Assembly: GCF_001707825.1 (NCBI RefSeq)
Contig: NZ_LYBM01000040.1
Coordinates: forward strand, 1 to 45,006
Direction of reading: 5' to 3'
From: Veronia pacifica
GTDB taxonomy: Bacteria; Pseudomonadota; Gammaproteobacteria; Enterobacterales; Vibrionaceae
Length of the DNA: 45,006 bases
Shown: piece by piece, positions 14,849 to 25,312 of the stretch
Layout of the letters: every line of letters begins with the position of its first letter
Position numbering within the stretch: position 1 is the first letter of the stretch
Notes under the pieces: generated by a model
Seen by the model: the letters and a program-made list of their open reading frames with translations, nothing else
What the model was told of the DNA's origin: nothing
Databases searched by the model: none
Translations under genes and position numbers: made by a program

Positions 14849-15423
14849 AATTTAATAATCCTTATTTTGTGTAGTTTCAACCACACTTTTAAGTAATTGT
14901 TTTTATTATTAAAACCCCTAAAATAAATTTGCTGATGTATAAAACACGTTTTATATAAAAACAGCTAATACAGCGTAGACAAGATTTACAAAAAATAAAA
15001 AAAGCCAAAAAATTAATAGGTTTATTTTTTTAATTACTTTTTATATATGATTAAAAAATTATATGCTTATGTAATGATTATATTTTTATCATATGCAAAT
15101 GGTTTTACTTTCTCTTCTTGTTATAAAAAATCAATAAAGTTATCGCTCAATTACGGAAAATATAATTCAATAATCTTATATATGAGACTGTTTAATACGT
15201 AATTAATGCGAACTAATAATTCAGACAGGGCGTTTAATTTATTGCTATTTATCGATACACACTTCATTTAATCGCATCGTTAAGCACTTGAAGTGTTCAA
15301 TTATGTAGTCAATTTAAATCTCATATTTCCCGCAGAGTTTCTCCTTTTTTTCTCTCCTGACATGAACTGTCAGTCTTGGTGACTAAACTTCTCAGCGTCT
15401 TTTTTATCGCTAGGAAACATTTC
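14849..15423. other. AT-rich non-coding stretch
   Basis: About 575 bp upstream of the lipase gene, conspicuously A/T-rich with many A- and T-tracts and no convincing gene or terminator. It probably holds the lipase promoter and would be a natural target for H-NS-type silencing (inference). Confidence 0.5.
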
Positions 15424-15798
15424 ATGCTTGAACTCGACTCACTGGTGCTTTATGTCAGTAACCTATCTACAAGTGTTTTGTTCTATCGCAACATTCTTGC
15501 CTGTGAGGAACAGGCTTTATCACCCACTTTTGTCTCTTTCCCTATCAGTCCATCGTTCAATATTGAGCTGAAGGAAATAGAAAATGGAGATGAAAGGCGG
15601 ATTTTGACTCTCTCAGAGCTATCACTAAAAGTCAGTGACGTTGCCAGTCTGAAGCGAATGTTGAAACGTTGGCTTGCCGCAGGGGGAGAACTTACTCAGC
15701 CAATTACGCAGGCCGTGTACGGCTCGACCTTTGTCATTGCTGATCCCGATGGGCATAGGATCAGACTGTGGTGTCCCGCTAACACCGTACAAGGTTAA
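15424..15798 (+). CDS. VOC (glyoxalase/bleomycin resistance) family protein
   Basis: A 124-residue protein; the start at 15424 (MLELDSLVLYVSNL) has TAGGA upstream and begins at the first strand of the fold, so the longer frame from 15376 is rejected. It has the VOC layout of two beta-alpha-beta-beta-beta units: SLVLYVSNLSTSVLFYRNIL at the start and the closing FVIADPDGHRIRLW. Metal-binding residues cannot be assigned with confidence. The substrate is unknown. It is convergent with the Rrf-like gene, and their stop codons overlap. Confidence 0.75.
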   Translation: MLELDSLVLYVSNLSTSVLFYRNILACEEQALSPTFVSFPISPSFNIELKEIENGDERRILTLSELSLKVSDVASLKRMLKRWLAAGGELTQPITQAVYGSTFVIADPDGHRIRLWCPANTVQG

Positions 15799-16181
15799 AA
15801 ATCGTCTTCATTTAAGCGGGCGGCTCTGGCTTCTGACAGAGTACATTGTGTGAGTGCAACCAATTCAGCGAGGGTAATGGTAGGGTCATTCTCTATTAGC
15901 CGCCTCAGTTTTGCCGCCTTTGTTTCGAGCAGCTCAGGATGAAGCTGCAATTTTTGTTCTGTTTTCTGTTTAAGGTATTTCAGCTCGCTCTCTCTATCCA
16001 GTTGATTGCATAGTTCATCAAGGCGCATGGCTTCGCCACTCAGCTGCCAGTTACGGGATCGGCGCACCCGTTTTAGCTGGCATTGATACTGAGACGCGAG
16101 CGCTCTCGCTTTCTTTACTGCCTCACCACCTATGCGGTGAACCAGTGAGGGTAATGGGACAATGAGGAGCGAGTTTGACAT
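15795..16181 (-). CDS. Rrf-family small protein (RRF_GI-like, PF12614)
   Basis: A 128-residue protein. The start at 16181 (MSNSLLIVPLPSLVHRIGGE) is preferred over one 22 codons upstream. The N-terminal block LIVPLPSLVHRIGGEAVKKA and the block LKRVRRSRNWQLSGEA are highly characteristic of a vibrio family annotated as ribosome recycling factor-like (PF12614); the rest is charged and helical (RESELKYLKQKTEQK). It is not the true Frr, which is longer and lies elsewhere. Function is not established. Its place next to zur is common in vibrios. Confidence 0.7.
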   Translation of the reverse strand: MSNSLLIVPLPSLVHRIGGEAVKKARALASQYQCQLKRVRRSRNWQLSGEAMRLDELCNQLDRESELKYLKQKTEQKLQLHPELLETKAAKLRRLIENDPTITLAELVALTQCTLSEARAARLNEDDF

Positions 16182-16401
16182 AAATTTTTTACATACTTTT
16201 TGAACAGTCGAAAAATTGTGGTAAATGATAGTGTTACCATCAAACATATATGGTGTGAGACTAAATAATTTTTCCGCTCACTGCCAGTCTGTGATCAATA
16301 GTCAACTACACTAAACCAGACAAGTGTTTGCGTAGGGTTCTGAAGTGCACCCGTCATCTGCTGTGATAGAATGTGATCTTAAAACTGAATGTCGAGGTTT
16401 C

Positions 16402-16860
16402 ATGGCCAATCTTTCACAGCTACTCAGCCGGGCTCACGAACTTTGCGAGAAGCGAGGTGTTCGTCTTACTTCTCAGCGCGAACGCGTGTATGAAATCATT
16501 GTGAACAGCAAGCGGGCGATCAGTGCTTACGATTTGCTGGATGTGCTGAAGAAAACTGAGCCACAGGCCAAACCGCCTACTGTTTATCGGGCATTGGATT
16601 TTTTGCTCGCACAAGGTTTCATTCACAAAGTGGAATCAGCGAATAGCTTTATCGCCTGTTGTTTACCCGGGCATGAGCAACATTGCTCCCAATTGTTGAT
16701 TTGTGATGTCTGTAGTGCAGTCGAAGAATGCCATACTGACGACCTGTCTTCCGCTTTACAGGAAAAGGCAAGTGTTCTTGGCTTCCGCGTCAGTCATCAC
16801 GTTGTTGAAACTCATGGTGTCTGTCAGGCCTGTAATGTGGCCCAGAAAAAAATGCAGTAG
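16402..16860 (+). CDS. zur: Zinc uptake regulator Zur (Fur family)
   Basis: A 152-residue repressor that senses zinc and shuts down zinc import. The start at 16402 (MANLSQLLSRAHELCEKRG) fits E. coli Zur; the frame is open 19 codons further up. It has the winged helix with RLTSQRERVYEII and PPTVYRALDFLLAQGFIHKV, then the metal part with two Cys pairs (Cys101/Cys104 in LLICDVC, Cys141/Cys144 in GVCQAC). HxH-type ligands such as HEQHC and SHHVVETH complete the Fur fold. cheX follows 17 bp later and may be cotranscribed. Confidence 0.9.
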   Translation: MANLSQLLSRAHELCEKRGVRLTSQRERVYEIIVNSKRAISAYDLLDVLKKTEPQAKPPTVYRALDFLLAQGFIHKVESANSFIACCLPGHEQHCSQLLICDVCSAVEECHTDDLSSALQEKASVLGFRVSHHVVETHGVCQACNVAQKKMQ

Positions 16861-16877
16861 GACGGTCAACGAAAATT

Positions 16878-17342
16878 ATGCGCGTAGAATTTGTTAATCC
16901 ATTTTTAGCGTCACTGGTCAATGTATTAACCACTATGGCTCAGTTAGACATTGAACCGGAAAAACCGCAACTAAAAAAAGGCTCGGTAGCCAAAGGAGAT
17001 GTGTCTGGTTTGATTGGCATGGTAGGCCCTCAGACCAAAGGCTCATTCTCTGTCAGTTTTGAAGAGAAGCTCGCTTTAGAGATTATGAATCGAATGCTGG
17101 GTGAAAAACCAAGCTCGATAAATGAAGAAGTGACCGACATGGTCGGCGAAATCACGAATATGGTAACAGGTGGTGCAAAGCGCCTGCTGGCAGAAAAAGG
17201 GTTTGATTTTGATATGGCAACGCCTATCGTTGTATCGGGTAAAGACCATACCATCACCCACAAAGGTGAAGGGCCCATCATTATCATGCCGTTCAAATCT
17301 GAATTTGGTTCTGCCCATATTGAAATTTGTTTCGACGGTTAA
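16878..17342 (+). CDS. cheX: Chemotaxis protein CheX-like
   Basis: A 154-residue CheC/CheX-type protein. Landmarks are RVEFVNPFLASLVNVL, GLIGMVGPQTKGSFSVSFEE, the helix EEVTDMVGEITNMVTGGAK, which corresponds to the CheY-P phosphatase helix E-x2-x-x-E/N-x2-N (Glu and Asn in EITNMVTG), and the closing SAHIEICF. It would dephosphorylate CheY-P, or act in a related signalling path; standalone CheX genes next to zur are usual in vibrios. Seventeen bp after zur; a bidirectional terminator follows. Confidence 0.85.
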   Translation: MRVEFVNPFLASLVNVLTTMAQLDIEPEKPQLKKGSVAKGDVSGLIGMVGPQTKGSFSVSFEEKLALEIMNRMLGEKPSSINEEVTDMVGEITNMVTGGAKRLLAEKGFDFDMATPIVVSGKDHTITHKGEGPIIIMPFKSEFGSAHIEICFDG

Positions 17343-17422
17343 CTGACAGTGCTTCCACTTTTTAACGTGGTATTTAATCTGTTCCGGTGAACTGGCAATC
17401 GTAATTTGCTGGTTGTCTTTAT

Positions 17423-17455
17423 AAAAAAAGCCGCGATATATCGCGGCTTTTCTTG
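17423..17455. terminator. Bidirectional terminator between cheX and pgi
   Basis: AAAGCCGCGATATATCGCGGCTTT is a perfect hairpin, with A-tract and T-tract on both sides. It lies between the convergent cheX and pgi genes. Confidence 0.9.
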
Positions 17456-17523
17456 TTTACGCCAGCGAGGTCAAACTCTCCCTCTGGCCTCTCGCTCCCT
17501 GAATCTCTGGAGCAAAATTCAGA

Positions 17524-19175
<1,652 letters not shown>

Positions 19176-19431
19176 AATTAATTAGTCCTTATGAGGCGGA
19201 GTCCGGCCCAGCAGAGCAAGAAAATCTGCAGTTCTGTTTTTTCTTTAAAGCTCAACAGCCTGCGAACATTTCAAATGTTGGTTATCTTACAACATAGCCT
19301 ACATAGCTAGTGTGACATTGTGAACGTTATTTTATCTATCCCTGCGATAGATTTAATCATTCACCGACAGGGAGTTACGTCTTTAAATCGCCACCATTAA
19401 ACGGTTCACCGATAATACGGCGCAATTGATA

Positions 19432-19563
19432 CGGTTTCAAAAAGAGATCTAACTGAAAGTTAGAGAAAGCGGCTTTCATCTCATCAATGATGAAATTAAA
19501 CAACATTTGAAAGAACTTCGTCAAAACGTGGCAACACACATCGACCAGAACATAGCAAATTAG
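19432..19563 (+). pseudogene. Decayed N-terminal copy of yjbQ
   Basis: In one frame the sequence reads FQKEI, stop, then LKVRESGFHLINDEIKQHLK and ELRQNV before a TAG at 19561. It aligns with the start of the intact neighbour ([33 protein letters not shown]). An in-frame TAA interrupts it, and the C-terminal two thirds are absent. The rest of 19176-19604 holds the pgi and yjbQ upstream regions; no other gene is seen there. Confidence 0.6.
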
Positions 19564-19604
19564 ACACACTTTTATCGTCACTTTGAATAAGTAAGGAATT
19601 TGGC

Positions 19605-20024
19605 ATGTGGGAGCAAAGAGAAATTCGGCTACGGCCTCGGGAGCGGGGGTTCCATCTCATCACGGAGGAGATAGAGCAGGCCATTAGCGAGATGCATAGA
19701 GTAAACGTTGGCTTGCTGCATGTGTTTGTCAAACACACCTCGGCGTCGCTGACGATCAATGAAAATGCCGATCCCACCGTTCGGGCTGATTTCGAGCAAT
19801 TTTTTAATCATACCGTCCCTGAAAATGAACCCTACTACCAGCATATTTATGAGGGAAGTGACGATTTACCCGCACACTTCAAGAGCAGTATCCTTGGTTC
19901 AAGTGTCACTGTTCCCGTCACTGACGGTCAGCTAAATCTTGGTATCTGGCAGGGCATATATCTGGGAGAACACAGAAACCACGGAGGAAGCCGAACAGTG
20001 GTGATCACTTTGCAGGGGGAGTGA
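19605..20024 (+). CDS. yjbQ: YjbQ (UPF0047 secondary thiamine-phosphate synthase-like) protein
   Basis: A 139-residue protein of the YjbQ/UPF0047 family. It shows [35 protein letters not shown] with the conserved His and Asn/Glu metal-site residues, and [27 protein letters not shown] at the end. Family members have weak thiamin phosphate synthase activity; the biological role is unclear. The start at 19605 follows AAGGAATTTGGC. A degenerate partial duplicate lies immediately upstream. Convergent with alr, with a terminator between. Confidence 0.9.
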   Translation: MWEQREIRLRPRERGFHLITEEIEQAISEMHRVNVGLLHVFVKHTSASLTINENADPTVRADFEQFFNHTVPENEPYYQHIYEGSDDLPAHFKSSILGSSVTVPVTDGQLNLGIWQGIYLGEHRNHGGSRTVVITLQGE

Positions 20025-20027
20025 TAA

Positions 20028-20063
20028 CAAAAAGGACATTGAGACTTGCGATGTCCTTTTTAC
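20028..20063. terminator. Terminator between yjbQ and alr
   Basis: AAAAAGGACAT pairs with ATGTCCTTTTT around an 11-nt loop. A-rich and T-rich arms allow function in both directions between the convergent genes. Confidence 0.8.
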
Positions 20064-20127
20064 TAAGGAATAGAGCGGTCATGAGCAACAGAGAAAGCAG
20101 AAACGACCCAAGGCTCAGTTGTTGGCT

Positions 20128-21204
20128 TTATGAATACCTGAGGATCACTCGGGAGGTCAGCTTCACCAGCAGCTCATAGGCAATAGTACCTATATGGGCA
20201 GCCACTTCTTCAGCGGGTAATCCTTGTCCCCACAAGATAGCTTCATCACCAACTTTATCTTCGGCATCGCGACCCAGATCAACCATCAACATATCCATAG
20301 ATACACGGCCAACAACCGGGACTTTTCTGCCGTTCACCAGCACTGGTGTGCCGTTTGGTGCCATGCGGGGATAGCCGTCACCATAGCCGATGGCAATCAC
20401 GCCCACGCGTGTTTCGTTCATTGAAACCCAAGTGCCACCATAACCAATTGACTCGCCCGGTGTGACCTTGCGTACCGCGATCAGGCTGGATGTGAGTGTC
20501 ATGGCTGGTTTGAGATCAAAATCCAAGCCTTTCCGCTCAGAAAACGGTGATACACCATAGAGAGAAATACCCGGTCTCACCCACTCCGCATGGCTATCAG
20601 GCCATGACAGGCAGGCTGAGGACGCAGCCAAAGAACGCTCTCCCGGCAGTTCACCCACAAGATCGTTGAAACACTTGATTTGCATGGGGGTGATGGGGCT
20701 GTCCAGCTCATCCGCACAGCCAAAGTGGGTCATAAAATTCAGCGATGACACATTTTTACAGGCTGACAGGCGCTCGACAAACTCATTGAACTCTTCGGTT
20801 CGTACGCCAAGGCGATGCATGCCCGTATCCAGCTTGAGCCACACTTTTAATGGACGATCGAGCTGCGCGTTTTCCAGTGCGTCCAACTGCTCTTTACAGT
20901 GCACGACCGTCTCAAAATTGTTAGCCACCAACTTGGCAAGATCGTCTGCGACCACAAACCCTTCAAGTAACAGGATAGGCTTAACGATACCGCCAGCCCT
21001 TAGGGTCAGCCCCTCTTCAATACGGGCAACACCAAAGCCATCCGCGGTCTCCTCCAGTGTATTCGCAACGGGCAACAGGCCATGGCCGTAGCCATTGGCT
21101 TTGACCACTGCCAACATCTTGGAGTCTGGGGCGTGTTGTTTTATGACTCTGAGGTTGTGACTCAATGCATCAAGGTCAATTTGCGCGTACGCAGCTTTCA
21201 TCAT
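20128..21204 (-). CDS. alr: Alanine racemase
   Basis: A 358-residue PLP enzyme making D-alanine for peptidoglycan. Lys35 in [10 protein letters not shown] carries PLP. Other landmarks are [29 protein letters not shown] with the catalytic tyrosine, IGYGDGYPR, and GRVSMDML. Length is normal for the family. It ends [10 protein letters not shown]. It lies 15 bp after dnaB on the same strand, as in E. coli and V. cholerae, and is probably cotranscribed. MM at the start leaves a one-codon ambiguity. Confidence 0.95.
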   Translation of the reverse strand: MMKAAYAQIDLDALSHNLRVIKQHAPDSKMLAVVKANGYGHGLLPVANTLEETADGFGVARIEEGLTLRAGGIVKPILLLEGFVVADDLAKLVANNFETVVHCKEQLDALENAQLDRPLKVWLKLDTGMHRLGVRTEEFNEFVERLSACKNVSSLNFMTHFGCADELDSPITPMQIKCFNDLVGELPGERSLAASSACLSWPDSHAEWVRPGISLYGVSPFSERKGLDFDLKPAMTLTSSLIAVRKVTPGESIGYGGTWVSMNETRVGVIAIGYGDGYPRMAPNGTPVLVNGRKVPVVGRVSMDMLMVDLGRDAEDKVGDEAILWGQGLPAEEVAAHIGTIAYELLVKLTSRVILRYS

Positions 21205-21219
21205 CTGGCGGTATTCCCG

Positions 21220-22634
21220 TTATTCTTCGTCAAAGGCCGGACCGGCATAGTTATCAAAACGGGAATAATGTCCCTGGAAAGTGAGCCTGACGGAACCGAT
21301 AGGACCATTACGCTGCTTACCAATGATGATTTCCGCTATCCCTTTCAGTGGACTCTCTGGGTTGTACACCTCATCACGATAAATAAACATAATAAGGTCG
21401 GCATCCTGCTCAATTGCTCCAGATTCACGAAGATCTGAGTTAACAGGGCGTTTATCAGCGCGCTGCTCCAATGAGCGGTTAAGCTGCGACAGGGCGACAA
21501 CAGGTACATTCAGCTCTTTTGCCAATGCTTTGAGCGAGCGACTGATCTCTGCGATTTCCAGTGTCCGGTTATCCTGCAGCGCAGGTACTCTCATCAGCTG
21601 AAGGTAATCGACCATGATCATTGACAGACCGCCATGTTCACGGGCAATACGACGGGCACGAGAGCGCACATCGGTTGGCGTCAAACCAGAGCTGTCATCA
21701 ATATACATGTTTTTCTTCTGCATGAGGATCCCCATAGTGGAGGAGATCCTTGCCCAGTCTTCATCGTCCAACTGACCAGTACGTATCTTGGTCTGATCAA
21801 CACGGGACAATGAGGCCAGCATACGCATCATTAACTGTTCTGCAGGCATTTCGAGCGAGAAGATGAGGACAGGCTTTTCCTGATCCATGGCGGCATTTTC
21901 ACACAGGTTCATCGCAAACGTGGTTTTACCCATCGATGGACGGGCGGCAACGATGACCAGATCAGACCCCTGAAGACCTGCTGTTTTCTTATTGAGGTCA
22001 GAGAATCCGGTGGATACACCCGTAACACCATCCTGTGGACTCTTGAACAGGACTTCTATCCGCTCAAGGGTTTTAGACAGTACAGAATCGATGTGCTGTG
22101 GACCTTCGCTTTCGCTGGTTCTGGATTCTGCAATCGCAAAGACTTTACTCTCTGCCATGTCCAACAGATCTTCAGATGTCCGGCCCTCTGGCTCATAACC
22201 TGCGTCGGCAATTTCGTTAGCAACACCAATCAGGTTTCGCACCATTGCACGCTCACGCACAATCTCTGCGTAGGCAGAGATGTTGGCGGCACTCGGGGTA
22301 TTTTTGGCAAGTTCAGCAAGATAGGCAAAACCGCCCACCTCTTCCAGAAGCCCCTGCTTTTCAAGGCTTTCAGATAGGGTGATCAGATCCAGCGGCGAGC
22401 CGCCATCCAATATGGTTTTGGTACTTTCGAAGATCAGACGGTGTGGGCGCTGTAAAAGTCGCCGGCAATGACTTTTTCAGCCACTGTGTCCCAGCGTTCA
22501 TTGTCCAACATCAAGCCACCAATCACGGACTGCTCTGCCTCTAGGGAATGAGGCGGCACCTTCAGCGCGTCGAGCTGTTTATCTCTGGATCGGTTATTGG
22601 AATTAAACGGTTTATTGCTGCGTTGTTCTGCCAT
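21220..22634 (-). CDS. dnaB: Replicative DNA helicase DnaB (one-base deletion in the sequence)
   Basis: DnaB is the hexameric replication-fork helicase. The N-terminal frame from 22634 reads HSLEAEQSVIGGLMLDNERW, then DTVAEKVIAGDFYS, and is then thrown out of frame at about 22446-22450 by a missing base (AGCGCCCACACC for AGCCGCCCACACC; the restored reading is YSRPHRLIFEST). The second frame carries the rest: EEVGGFAYLAELAKNTPSAA, Walker A RPSMGKTTFAMN, SLEMPAEQLMMRM, YLQLMRVPA, SQLNRSLEQRADKRPVNSDL and the closing KQRNGPIGSV. The restored protein is about 471 residues, normal length. DnaB is essential, so this lesion is almost surely a sequencing or assembly error. Confidence 0.95.
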
Positions 22635-22828
22635 AGTGTTCTTACCTTGTCACTGCGCCCGCCATTATAGCGCTTACAACGCTGTGTTTCGCTGGCATAG
22701 TTAAGTTTTTTCCCTGCAACGGGAAATGGCAATAAATTGAGCGCTTTAGTTTTGTATTTGAGGTGTCACGCAGACGGTGCGGTGAGACAGCATCAGACTG
22801 GGGAATGAAAATAGGCCCACGCCAGATA

Positions 22829-22860
22829 CAAAAAAACCGGCCATTAAGACCGGTTTTTCC
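22829..22860 (-). terminator. rplI operon terminator
   Basis: AAAACCGG (22833-22840) and CCGGTTTT (22850-22857) form a stem. On the minus strand a T-run follows. It lies 20 bp past the rplI stop, ahead of dnaB. Confidence 0.8.
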
Positions 22861-22878
22861 GAAGCGTGTTGTAACTGA

Positions 22879-23328
22879 TTACTCAGCAACAACTGCAACG
22901 TTCGCCGTTGCGAATACTTCAGAGTGCAGCTGGATGCTGATCTCGTATTCACCAACGTTACGCAGTGCACCTTCTGGCAGGCGAACTTCGCTCTTCGCTA
23001 CTTCAACGCCAGCTGCAGTAATTGCATCAGCGATGTCACGAGTACCGATAGAACCGAACAGTTTGCCTTCGTCACCCGCTTTAGAAACGATTTGAACCGC
23101 TTCCAGAGCGTTAACTTTCTCAGCGCGTGCTTCTGCAGCAGTCAGAGCTTCAGCAACTTTTGCTTCCAGCTCAGCACGACGAGCTTCAAAGTGCTCAACG
23201 TTTGCTTTAGTTGCCATAACAGCCTTACCTTGTGGGATAAGGAAGTTACGCGCGTAACCAGACTTAACAGTTACCTGATCACCCAGGCCACCCAGGTTAC
23301 CGATTTTATCAAGCAGAATAACTTGCAT
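22879..23328 (-). CDS. rplI: 50S ribosomal protein bL9
   Basis: A 149-residue ribosomal protein, full length. The N-terminal domain reads [20 protein letters not shown] then [17 protein letters not shown], the bL9 signature; a long helix [16 protein letters not shown]-type connector joins it to the C-terminal domain ([20 protein letters not shown]). It is the last gene of the rpsF-priB-rpsR-rplI unit, with a terminator just downstream. Confidence 0.95.
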   Translation of the reverse strand: MQVILLDKIGNLGGLGDQVTVKSGYARNFLIPQGKAVMATKANVEHFEARRAELEAKVAEALTAAEARAEKVNALEAVQIVSKAGDEGKLFGSIGTRDIADAITAAGVEVAKSEVRLPEGALRNVGEYEISIQLHSEVFATANVAVVAE

Positions 23329-23360
23329 TATCTAATCCTCTGTTAACTAAAAAGTACCGA

Positions 23361-23913
<553 letters not shown>

Positions 23914-23916
23914 AAA

Positions 23917-24315
23917 TTACTCAGCTGCTGCTTCGCCTTGTTGAGCTTCAGCTGCAGGAGCTTCTGCACGCTCTTCACGGCGTGGGGCGCGCTCTTCTTT
24001 AGCCTTCATCATCACAGATGGCTCAGTGATAGCGCCTTTGGTACGCATGATCATGTTACGGATCACAGCGTCGTTGAAGCGGAACGCAGTTTCCAGCTCA
24101 TCAATCACAGCTTGCTCAGCTTCAACGTTCATCAGAACGTAGTGTGCTTTGTGCAGCTTGTTGATTGGGTAAGCCAGTTGACGACGGCCCCAGTCTTCCA
24201 GACGGTGGATCTCACCACCTGACTCTTTGATAGAACCAGTGTAACGCTCGATCATGCCAGCAACTTGCTCGCTTTGATCAGGGTGCACCATGAATACGAT
24301 TTCGTAATGACGCAT
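23917..24315 (-). CDS. rpsF: 30S ribosomal protein bS6
   Basis: A 132-residue protein, first gene of the operon. [51 protein letters not shown] and [19 protein letters not shown] are typical of bS6. The C-terminal extension is acidic and Ala/Glu-rich ([19 protein letters not shown]), as in enteric bS6, which is extended by glutamates. The start is ATG at 24315 with an AAGGAG site upstream. A structured leader lies just upstream. Confidence 0.95.
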   Translation of the reverse strand: MRHYEIVFMVHPDQSEQVAGMIERYTGSIKESGGEIHRLEDWGRRQLAYPINKLHKAHYVLMNVEAEQAVIDELETAFRFNDAVIRNMIMRTKGAITEPSVMMKAKEERAPRREERAEAPAAEAQQGEAAAE

Positions 24316-24340
24316 TGGTTGCTCCTTACGGATTATTCAG

Positions 24341-24373
24341 CTTCCACGCTTGGCCCGGTCGTCCAGCGGAAGC
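24341..24373 (-). promoter_or_regulatory. Putative bS6:bS18 leader RNA element
   Basis: On the minus strand, CTTCCGCT pairs with AGC..GGAAG around an interior ACGACCGGGCC, with an outer CCGGTC/GACCGG pairing possible. It lies 26 bp ahead of rpsF. Many bacteria carry a leader in which a CCG-containing bulge binds the S6:S18 pair for feedback control; here the fit is structural only. Confidence 0.4.
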
Positions 24374-24530
24374 AAGGAACTGAGTTAAAAGACCGGGAAT
24401 TTGGAGGCGGAATAGTACAGAGATTCGTCAGTTCAGGCAAGAAAAAATTGAAAATGAAAGGATTTCTCTTGTGGATGACCAAGTTACTGGATGGAAGGAC
24501 AGCAAAACTGGCGTTGGTGAGGGCAGAAAT

Positions 24531-24561
24531 AAAAAAGCAGCCGATGCAGGCTGCTCTTTTG
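24531..24561 (-). terminator. rlmB terminator
   Basis: AGCAGCC (24536-24542) and GGCTGCT (24549-24555) form a stem around GATGCA. A T-run (tttttta) follows on the minus strand. It is 11 bp past the rlmB stop. Confidence 0.85.
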
Positions 24562-24571
24562 TTGTTGTCTA

Positions 24572-25309
24572 TCAGGCCTGACGCTGTCTGACGGCTTCGA
24601 ACAGACAAATACCCGTCGCGACGGACACATTCAGGCTGGATACACTGCCTGACATGGGAATGCTGATCAGCTCGTCACAGGTTTCTCGGGTCAGGCGACG
24701 CATACCGTCACCTTCAGCCCCCATCACGATGGCTAACGGCCCGGTCAGTTTGCTTTGGTAAATATCGTAGGTCGCCTCACCCGCTGTGCCTACAAACCAC
24801 ACACCCTTTTCCTGCAGTTTGCGCATAGTACGGGCCAGATTGGTCACACGTACCAAAGGCACAACCTCAGCGGCACCGACAGCCACTTTACGAGCCGTAG
24901 CGTTCAGCTGCGCGGATTTATCTTTCGGCACAATCACTGCACAGGCACCAGCAGCATCTGCATTACGCAGGCAAGCGCCGAGGTTATGTGGGTCAGTCAC
25001 GCCATCAAGCACGAGCAGCAGCGGGTTTTCTTTACCATCAAGAATGATGTCGATGTCATTCTCATTGTATTGACGCCCTGGTTTTACCCGCGCAATGATC
25101 CCTTGGTGGGAAGCCCCCTTGGCTTTGTCATCCAGTGCTTTACGACCTGACTCTTGAATAGTGACACCCATAGAGGCCAGTTCATTCAGAACAGGTAACA
25201 TGCGGTCATCCTGGCGACCTTTGAGGACAAATACCTCAATAAAACGGGCAGGATCCGCTGCCAGTACAGCTTTTACGGCGTGAATGCCGTAAATCATTTC
25301 ATTACTCAT
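24572..25309 (-). CDS. rlmB: 23S rRNA (guanosine-2'-O)-methyltransferase RlmB
   Basis: A 245-residue SpoU/TrmH-type enzyme that methylates G2251 of 23S rRNA. It starts [17 protein letters not shown]. Knot-fold motifs: [21 protein letters not shown] (motif 1), [12 protein letters not shown] (motif 2) and [20 protein letters not shown] (motif 3, SAM binding). An N-terminal substrate-binding domain precedes them. It lies 3 bp after rnr, so it is cotranscribed with nsrR-rnr-rlmB as in E. coli. Confidence 0.95.
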   Translation of the reverse strand: MSNEMIYGIHAVKAVLAADPARFIEVFVLKGRQDDRMLPVLNELASMGVTIQESGRKALDDKAKGASHQGIIARVKPGRQYNENDIDIILDGKENPLLLVLDGVTDPHNLGACLRNADAAGACAVIVPKDKSAQLNATARKVAVGAAEVVPLVRVTNLARTMRKLQEKGVWFVGTAGEATYDIYQSKLTGPLAIVMGAEGDGMRRLTRETCDELISIPMSGSVSSLNVSVATGICLFEAVRQRQA

Positions 25310-25312
25310 GGC

